The notes under the pieces are model-generated. The model saw only the letters and a list, made by a program, of their open reading frames with translations. It ran no database searches and was not told the origin of the DNA. The translations under genes and the position numbers were made by a program. A stretch of 64,000 bases of DNA from Ursus arctos (taxonomy: Eukaryota > Chordata > Mammalia > Carnivora > Ursidae): positions 95,270,128 through 95,334,127 of the forward strand of contig NC_079873.1 in assembly GCF_023065955.2 (NCBI RefSeq), read 5' to 3'. Of the stretch, positions 57,170-64,000 are shown in pieces; the stretch's first letter is position 1, and each line of letters begins with the position of its first letter.

Positions 57170-58484
57170 CAAATATTCATTGAGCTATAACTTACAAAGA
57201 GTGAACTGTACATGGTTAACTTGTATAGTGTGATGAGTTCTGACCTGTTCATGAACCTGAGAAATCTGGATATGGAATGTTTCTATAACTCCACAAAGTT
57301 TCCTTGTGCCTCTTTGCAGTTCATGTGTTCCTTTGCCCCTGTCTCGCCGTAACTGTTGGTTTCCTTTTTATCATTGCACGTTAGTTTGCCTTTTTTGCGA
57401 TTTAAATAGATCTTATGGTATGTTCTCGGTTTTGTCAGGCTTCTTTTACTGAGCGTAAGCCTGAGATTCATTCATGTTGTGTGTATCAGTACTTATTTCA
57501 TTGTACTGCTGAGTATTATTTCATCAAATGGCTATGGAGCATTTTATTTATCCATTTACCTGTTAATATACCTTTGGGATGTTTCTAATTTTTAATTTTG
57601 TTTTTATTATGCAATAAATTAAAACACTGCATAACCTAGAAGGGTAGATGAGTATCACCGAGTTATCTTTAATTAATCAGTAAAATGCTTCATTAATTGA
57701 TATTCTCCAACCCTTTGACCCGTTGTAATGATTAACTCCAGAGACGTGCCTACTCTTTGCATAAAATTTCACTGATATGAATAATGAGCAGCACTTTTTA
57801 CTTGCCCCCATTACTGAACCTGTGGATGTGCGCAGGGGCTATGCTGGAGATGGCCAGGTTCATGGCCATGATGTTGATCCCAGGCAGAATCTCTAACTAC
57901 ATTGGTCTGCGGTTGCCAGGGCCAAACCCTTCCTTCCTGTCCACCAAAAGGTTGGGATGTTTCAGGTTTTGCGGTATTCCGTATAAAGATGTCATGGTCA
58001 TTCATGCCCAAGTCTTTGGATATAACTTTTAACTCTTGGGTAAATACCTAAGAGTGGAATAGATGTGTTACATGGTAGACATTTAATATTTTACAGAACT
58101 TCTAAGCTATATTGCAAAGCAGTTGTACTATATACATTTCCACCAGCGTTTATTTAAGTTTTAGTTATTCCACTTCTTTTTCCTCTCAATGTTGCCATTC
58201 TTTTTATATTTAGACATTATAGTGGGTATTCAGTATTATCTCATGTGGTTTTAATGTACATTTCCCTAATGGTTAATGATGTTGAGCATTTATTCGTGTG
58301 TTCATGGGGCATTTGTGTATCTTTATGGAGCATATTTTGAAATACATTGCCCATTTTTCTATTGGATTGTTTCTCATTCTACTATTGACTTATAAGAGTT
58401 TTCCTTTATATATTCTGGATAAATTGATTCGGCTGATATGTGAGTTGAAAATGTTTTCTACCAGTCCCATGGTCTGGTTTTTAT
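57170..58484 (-). mobile_element. L1 3'-end remnant (minus) split by the NDUFA1 retrocopy
   Basis: Left part 57170-57585 is antisense L1 3' end. It resumes at 57964 with CCAAGTCTTTGGATATAAC, TCTTGGGTAAATACCTAAGA, TTTAATGTACATTTCCCTAA, TAATGATGTTGAGCATTTAT. The retrocopy at 57586-57951 sits between. Confidence 0.85.
57586..57951 (-). pseudogene. NDUFA1P: NDUFA1 processed pseudogene (complex I MWFE subunit retrocopy)
   Basis: NDUFA1 is a 70-residue single-membrane-pass accessory subunit of mitochondrial NADH:ubiquinone oxidoreductase. Reading the minus strand from the ATG at 57902-57900, codons align with NDUFA1: M, stop, L, then EILPG, a matching M12, and IHRF-S-NGGK at residues 26-34, about 19 of 34 identical by eye. 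Codon 2 (Trp in the parent) is TAG and codon 35 (Glu) is TAA. Downstream, frames shift, but SGV, then SKG and LENI-N-stop, are recognisable, with one T lost after SKG. The stop lies at 57695-57693. The 3' UTR (starting GAAGCATTTT) continues to an AATAAA at 57608-57603 and a degraded A-rich tail (57602-57586 on minus). A direct repeat TTGGGATGTTTC at 57574-57585 and 57952-57963 is the target-site duplication. About 50 bp of presumed 5' UTR is retained, so the copy is near full length and intronless. It interrupts a minus-strand L1 remnant. It cannot encode the subunit. Identification is from remembered protein sequence; I am confident. Confidence 0.93.
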
Positions 58485-58691
58485 CTTATTTATTTTAAAA
58501 GAGATTTTATTAATTTATTTCAGAGAGAAAGAGCGTGCTCGCGTATGCTCATGGGCAGGGTGGAGGGGCAAAGGGAGAGGGAGAAGCAGAATCCTCACTG
58601 AGCAGGAAGCCTGATCTTGAACTCCATCCCAGGACCCTGGGACCATGATCTGAGCCGATGGCAATGCTTAACTGACTGAGCCAGGCGCCCC
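58485..58691 (-). mobile_element. CAN-SINE nested at L1 edge
   Basis: Reverse SINE with body GGGCAAAGGGAGAGGGAGAAG. The head is shortened (GAGCCAGGCGCCCC, CACC lost). It follows L1 sequence at left. Confidence 0.9.
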
Positions 58692-58704
58692 TGGCTTGGT
58701 TTAT

Positions 58705-58850
58705 AAGACTTTTTTCATTAATTTATTTTTGAATAGATATTACATATACTCAATAGAAAAGACATTGTGTATTTACAGTGCAAAATAAATTCCCTCTTCC
58801 TCTCTCTTGGTTCCCACATTGGTCTGTACTTCCAGAAATTGTTAGAGGAA
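58705..58850. mobile_element. Possible ancient L1-like fragment
   Basis: Resembles the 'aataatacatgctcattg...' type of old LINE 3' sequence (AGATATTACATATACTCAAT). Low confidence. Confidence 0.3.
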
Positions 58851-59371
58851 GCATTGCAGATGGATGTGGGCCATGAAGAGGGAGAGTGAGCACGGCATCA
58901 TCTTGGATTATTGTACAGTGGCACTGCATAGAGAGGTATGGAAACTTAAGTAGAAATATGCCAGACGTCCACCGCAGGATGCTCAGGGGTTGTACAAAGA
59001 GTCCAATTTAGGTATGTAAACTTCTGGTTTTAGAGGCACTGGAGCTGTGCCTGTTGGGCCAAAGGAACAACAGAAGAGATGGCCCTTTGAAACAACCCAG
59101 GAAACCCCATCTACTTCAGCTATTGCCTGTCCCCAGACCCAGACCCCAAAAGCACTGAGTCAAGTAAGAATTATCCTTTCCCTTACCTCCCCCACTTCTT
59201 TGGCCTGGAGCTTCCAAAATAAGGGAGTTGGGGAGCATGATCAGGGAGAGAAAAGACTAGCAAAAGGAATTTTTATATTGCAACTGCCTACCCTGAACTA
59301 GAAGGAAAGATTTGATTTAAGTAAAGTTAGGATTTTTCATCATTACAGGAAAAGGAGCATGGAGCTTGCTC

Positions 59372-60055
59372 AAAGAAAAAAAACAAACAAACCATATGAT
59401 CCAGCAATTTCACTTCTTGCTGTTTATTTGAAGGAAAGGAAATTACTGTTGTGAAGAGCTATCTGCACCCCTGTGTTCATTCCATAGTTATTTACAATAG
59501 CCACGACATGGAAACAACCTAAATGTCCAGCAGTAGATGAATAGATAATGAAAATGTGTATTCACACAACAGAATATTATTGAACCATAAGAGGAAGGAA
59601 ATCCTGCCATTTGCGACAACATGGATGGACCCTCAAAGCTTTATGCTAAGTCTGACAAAAACAGATATTGTATGATCTCGCTTATATGTGGAATCTAGAA
59701 GAACAAACTCCTAAAAATAGAGAGCAAATTGGTGGTTTTCATTGGCAGGGCTAAGGAGTTGGGAATTGGATGAAGTTGGTCAAAAGGTAGACTCTTCCAG
59801 TAATAAAACAAATAAGTCCTGGGTGTGTCATGTACCACATGGTGACTGTGGTTAACAGTACCGTGCTAAGAAAGTAGACCTTAAAAATTCTCACCATAGG
59901 AAAAAAATGTTAACTGTGTGAACTGATGGTTGTTAACTATGGCAGTTCTTTTGCAATATTTACACATGCGAAATCATTACGTCACACACTTGAAACTTAT
60001 GCAGTGTTATATGTTAGTTATATCTCAGTAAAACTGGAAAGATTAAAACTAAGTT
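59372..60055 (+). mobile_element. L1 3' end, 5'-truncated (plus)
   Basis: CCATATGATCCAGCAATTTC, TTTACAATAGCCACGACATG, CCTAAATGTCCAGCAGTAG, CGCTTATATGTGGAATCTAG, then a 3' UTR ending in TAAAACTGGAAAGATTAAAA. ORF2 end plus 3' UTR; no intact frame. Confidence 0.9.
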
Positions 60056-60559
60056 TTTTTTTCTTTTTAGTTGCATATAAATTACGTAAGTGTAATAGAA
60101 TTGTTGAAAAGTGTGCTTCTTTTAAAAGATGGTGAGCACTACATATTTTGGTAGAGCCAGATGTAATACTAGTGATGCTAATAGTTAAATTTGTAAGTTA
60201 TTAGCTCGGAGTCTCTTTCTGTTCTGCTTGTAATCAAAAATTGGTGATGATTCAGTCTTATTTGTTCTTTATGTTGTTGTGGAGATATGATTGCCATGTT
60301 TCCAGACATAGTGTGGATCTCAAACCAGGTTCTAGGGATACATTATATATCTTTATATTTAAACATGCGAAAAGCCTAGTTTGTCCTGACCCATTGCCTT
60401 GGGATTATAGAATAACATTCCGAATCAGTGGCTCTGTGAACATTCGTATAGTTTACCTCTCAGAGTTTGACCAAGTGTCATTGCCATGGCTACAGAGATA
60501 AGGAAGAACTGAATAAAATTGACCTCCTCTGTTAACTCCTCGTATAGCTTTTATAAGGC

Positions 60560-60603
<44 letters not shown>

Positions 60604-60918
60604 GGAGGGAGAAATATTATTCTTGCCAATGATTTGTAAAGTTTATATTCTCTTTCTAGTTCTTGACATGCTTACTTTTGTTCCTATCCTAAAAAATGAT
60701 GTCTGTTGACTTTGCATGAGCAAAAGCCAAATAAATCTACTTTATTTTACTGCTATCTCCTTTTCCGTCCTTCCCCATTTAGTTGGTTATATTATTTTCT
60801 TGGTTTATTTGTTTAGCTTTATACTTTTAAATATGCCTATGGATCTGACTTATCTGTCTCAAGTGATGATGTCCTTTGATCCCAGCTTCAAAATATGAAG
60901 AGATCAATACACCTGTAT
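60056..60918. other. Unique DNA around a TG microsatellite
   Basis: No gene or interspersed repeat recognised. Confidence 0.5.
60563..60599. repeat. (TG)n microsatellite
   Basis: Uninterrupted TG run of about 18 units followed by AGAGGGAGGGAGA; likely length-polymorphic. Confidence 0.98.
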
Positions 60919-60932
60919 TAAGCCCCGCCTTC

Positions 60933-61132
60933 ATTTTTTTTTAACGATTTAGTTGTTCGAGGAGAGCTGGAGCATGAGCACGTGAGCAGGGGGAGCGGGG
61001 CAGGGAGAATCTCCAGCAGATTCCCCCTGAGCATGGAGCTCCACGAGGGGCTCCATCTGAAGACCCTGAGATGATGTTATGAGTGGAAATCAAGAGTCTG
61101 TTGCCCAAACCACTGAGCCACCGAGATGCCCC
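60933..61132 (-). mobile_element. CAN-SINE, older, 14-bp TSD
   Basis: TSD TAAGCCCCGCCTTC (60919-60932) and TAAGCCCTGCCTTC (61133-61146). Diverged body; head ends GAGCCACCGAGATGCCCC. Confidence 0.93.
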
Positions 61133-61146
61133 TAAGCCCTGCCTTC

Positions 61147-62109
61147 TATCTCCCTGCCTGTCTTTAGTTTTTGTTAGTTATATACTTTTACATATAATTT
61201 TATATAGGTTTTAGTTATGCATTTTTATTTATAAGATTTCTCTTCTACTCTGTAACCATAATTTCCGGGGTTATTTTAAGTAGTAGATGGTTTCCGGGCT
61301 TAGTGCTAATCCTCTTGCCGGAGATTCTCCATCCATCTTTTGAGCAGACTGACATTTGTCCTCCAGCAGTGTTTCCAAGATGTGTTCATTGGAGTGTTAT
61401 CCCCGAAGGTCTTGTATGATCTGAAAAATTTGTTGCTTTTCTTCAGGAAAGACTATGTAGCAGGATGTGGCTTACATTTTTCCTTTTCTGAAGATATTCG
61501 GACAGATATTGCTTCACTTTTTTCTAGAATTGAATGTTACACTGGAATCCTTTGCGGCCAGCCTGATTATTTCTCTTAATGATGACTTCATCTTTTTTTC
61601 CTGGATGCTGAAGGATTCTTTACTATTGAAATCTAATCATTTTATGAAGTTATGCTTTAGTGTTAATTGTTCTGTATCAGTTTTTCTGGGGTTGTGGTGT
61701 GGTTTTTTTGTTTATTTCTGGGAATTTTAAAATATTTTCTAATTCATGTTTGGTGTATTCTTTGTCTCTGTTCTTGGATCTCCTTTGTCTACTTCTTTTA
61801 TACCTATTATAGCAATTTGAATGCTGTTATACTCTTTGTTCATTTCCATTTTTAAAATACCTTTTTATAATCCTTTATACCATATATTTCTTACTGGGTT
61901 TTCGTCAGTATTGATTCTTGTATTATTTAGAATAGCGTCTTGTATTATTTAGAATAGTGTTTTATTCTTCAATTTTTTTTATTTACCAAGTAAGCAGTTT
62001 TATTCTTACCCACATTAGCTCATATATTAAAAGCATTCTATAAAATAATCTAGTTCATCAATTTCTTCTTGAAGGAATAGTTCTTCCTAACCTCCACTCA
62101 TTTTTAAAG
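61147..62109. other. AT-rich DNA, no feature recognised
   Basis: T-rich plus strand, possibly old antisense LINE; holds the 22-bp tandem duplication. Confidence 0.4.
61917..61960. repeat. 22-bp tandem duplication
   Basis: CTTGTATTATTTAGAATAGCGT is repeated head to tail with a single C/T difference. Confidence 0.95.
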
Positions 62110-62340
62110 TTTTAACCTAGATAACATTTCCTCCAGGAAACTCTGATCTTCACCCCTCCTCCACCCCCCCCCCCCCCCATGTGGCTCTCGAAGCCTTCAG
62201 CGCTTTCCTGATTTATACCACTTACCATACAGTCTTGAATATTCTTGTTTGTTTTCTCTGGAAAAGAGACTACACATTTGGGCAGTCAGGGTCCGTGTTT
62301 ATTGTTCTTGCTCAGTGATGCGTCGCCTACATCTGGCCTC
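62110..62340 (+). mobile_element. L2 3' fragment
   Basis: CATTTCCTCCAGGAAACTCTG, TTATACCACTTACCATACAG, GTCCGTGTTTATTGTTCTTG. Includes a C-run at 62164-62178. Confidence 0.6.
62164..62178. repeat. Poly-C
   Basis: About 15 consecutive C, within the L2 fragment; mutation-prone and sequencing-error-prone. Confidence 0.9.
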
Positions 62341-63739
62341 TACGAATCCTGCCATTTAGGTTTTAAATTGTCTGGAAGGGCTTCAAGATGAAGCTCACCA
62401 GAGAGAACACAATCTTGTGAGTTGCCAATTACGAACATGCACTGAATCTTTAGGATGGTGCAAAAGCCCGTTTTGTACTTTTTCCAGTTGTTCAGCTGAA
62501 TGGTTCTAAGTGAGATGAGTGCTCCAGGAGTCCGTTCTTTCCCTAATGACGTCCAGCTTCCATTTTTATTGCTTTTGCTCTTCCCCAGGATTCTGGCTCT
62601 CTCTGTGTAGCAATCAACACCTTGGACTTTGATTTGAGACTTTTTTTTTTTAAGAGGTCTGAGAATGACTTCTGCTCTGTTGATTACTTAAAAGTCTTCT
62701 TTGGGCACATGCTTAAATCGTCCAGTTACTTCCGAAGGGTGCTTCCATATGACAGCTGTTTCTCTTATTAATTCGGCTTGCTCATTATTTTGCTAAAATT
62801 ACCAATCACCACTAAAGACGTCAAGAAGAATGAAGGTAGGGGAGGTGAGGAGTGAGGAATTCTGCTCTTCCAGTTCCAGGAGGTGCTCAGTAAAGGCATT
62901 TTAAGTGGGGCTTATGACTATCCAATTACCACCACATGGTATGCACTGACTTTGAAAATGCATCAGGGCCTACACCTGCAGGGCATTTGAATGATGACCC
63001 AAAATGGGATTCAGATCTTTTCACACATGTGTATGGGGGAGTGGGATGCCATTGAGTTCCTTTGGATGGCTCATTACCTGGGAGACTTTCTTAGAGTTCC
63101 CTGAGCTAGAGAAAAACAACATCTAGAGGGCGAGGGTCCTGGAGGTGGGAATGGCAGTGATTTTCCAAGGGCAGCACAAAGACAGTGGGTTGCCATGGCT
63201 ACATAATTCTGTTTGTGAAGGTATCTCCTGGCTTGATTTCGCTACCTACTGACTGCCCATTTTTAGTAGTTTTAGCATATTATAATTCTTTCTTGTTTAT
63301 ACTCTTTTTTTGTATCATCACCTGTCTGCCTCTTTCTGTTATGTTGTTTTCTGAGTTGCTGTATTGTATTTGAGCTCTCCGGTAGGAAGTAGGGAAATAA
63401 TAGCAGAAACAAAAGGAAGTGAGCAGGGACTGGGGGTTCTAGCGTTCGGTGTGTGAACATGCTTACCAGCCCCAGGGAACCACGAATTGAAGCCAAACAA
63501 ATAACAGTTCTTAGACTGACCTCAGGTCCTATGGTCCGTCTCTAATCTGCAGCTCTACACATTTTGCATTTGGTTTCTCCTGTTTTTGTGCTGCTTGAAG
63601 CACCTGTCCAGCTTGTTGAGAGTAGCTTTGTGTGTGTTGTGGGGGAGGGAGCGGCATTGCTCCTTCCTTGCCCAGCCAGCTCTGCTCTGGAGTCCCGGGG
63701 CTGCAGTTGTTTCAAATGGAGTGCCTTCTTCCTAGCTTC
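62341..63739. other. Unique DNA
   Basis: No gene or repeat recognised; 63560-63720 is locally GC-richer (GAGTCCCGGGGCTGCAG) without CpG-island density. Confidence 0.45.
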
Positions 63740-63850
63740 TCTAAATCCTGCTGTTTTAAAGATTGAGCTCAAATCCTGCCTTTTCTGTGAAGCCTTCTGT
63801 GATTTCTTCCAAGTCTTCTACTTGTTTTCATCTCTGAACCTGACTGACTG
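63740..63850 (+). mobile_element. L2 fragment
   Basis: GAGCTCAAATCCTGCCTTTTC and GTGAAGCCTTCTGTGATTTC match the L2 'agctcaaatgccacctcctccagga' region. Confidence 0.55.
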
Positions 63851-64000
63851 GGTCCGAATCCAAGGTCACGCTTCCTTGTGTGAGAAGTCTGACCTTGGAG
63901 AAGTTACTTAACCCCTTTGTGCATCAGTTTCCTCACCTGTCAAGAGAGAAAGGTAATTGTGTCTACTTCATCAGTTTGGCTGTTGTGAGGATTAAATGGT
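63850..64000 (+). mobile_element. MIR, cut by the window edge
   Basis: GACCTTGGAGAAGTTACTTAA, ATCAGTTTCCTCACCTGTC, TGTTGTGAGGATTAAATGG: clear sense MIR continuing past the window. Confidence 0.85.

Noticed and set aside
57784..58032. 82-codon plus open frame with membrane-like residues (MLEMARFMAMMLIPG)
   Set aside because: It is the antisense shadow of the NDUFA1 retrocopy.
1..64000. A new defence, toxin or mobile system
   Set aside because: Nothing here resembles an operon, phage, plasmid or gene cassette; the window is mammalian repeat-rich non-coding DNA.

Overview
This window looks like nuclear DNA of a caniform carnivore, most likely a bear (Ursidae, giant panda included). It holds about 28 tRNA-Lys-derived CAN-SINEs, recognised by the head GGGGCGCCTGGGTGGCTCAG, the polypurine AGAGGGAGAG body and the AAATAAAATCTT tail. 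At least eight belong to a subtype with 'CAGCCAGCGAGAGAGGGAACACA', 'GATCCCATAACGCCGGGATCACG' and a terminal 'CGCTGTGCCACCCAGG', which I associate with bear genomes. The lineage call rests on remembered repeat consensus sequences and has not been checked by a search. I see no intact protein-coding gene, no rRNA or true tRNA gene and no CpG island. The short open frames are chance frames, translations of SINEs, or pieces of dead LINE-1. The window reads as an intron or intergenic tract.

Layout. 0-17 kb: decayed MIR and L2, an MLT1-type LTR (5.18-5.64 kb), two small L1 pieces, MER20, and SINEs, several with clear target-site duplications (TSDs). 17-29 kb: SINE-poor and mostly unique, with MIR, L2 and MER5 relics, a well-formed splice-acceptor-like sequence at 18.36 kb and a few blocks that look conserved. 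30-36 kb: two minus-strand L1 remnants (30.0-31.2 and 34.5-35.8 kb) flank a unique block containing a paired CCAAT motif (32.0 kb) and an AT-rich homeodomain-motif block (33.1-33.3 kb); MER2 lies at 34.2 kb. 38-42 kb: two long L2 remnants, one on each strand. 42.6-44.9 kb: a 2 kb plus-strand L1 ORF2 remnant split by a bear-type SINE. 45-48.5 kb: two unidentified stretches with protein-like decayed frames. 49-52 kb: mostly unique. 52.6-58.5 kb: a composite of plus- and minus-strand L1 remnants and SINEs. 59.4-60.05 kb: another L1 3' end. 60-64 kb: mostly unique, ending in a MIR cut by the window edge.

The clearest individual discovery is a processed pseudogene of the mitochondrial complex I subunit NDUFA1 at 57,586-57,951 on the minus strand. 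It sits inside a minus-strand L1 remnant and has a 12-bp TSD, a polyadenylation signal and a degraded A-tail. It is disabled by nonsense changes at codons 2 and 35 and by frameshifts. I found no new molecular system. The other points of interest are nested insertions that give relative ages, a strong strand bias of retroelements (about 22 of 28 SINEs on minus, with most L1s and the LTR also on minus) that hints at an intron of a plus-strand gene, and a few candidate regulatory or exon-like stretches.
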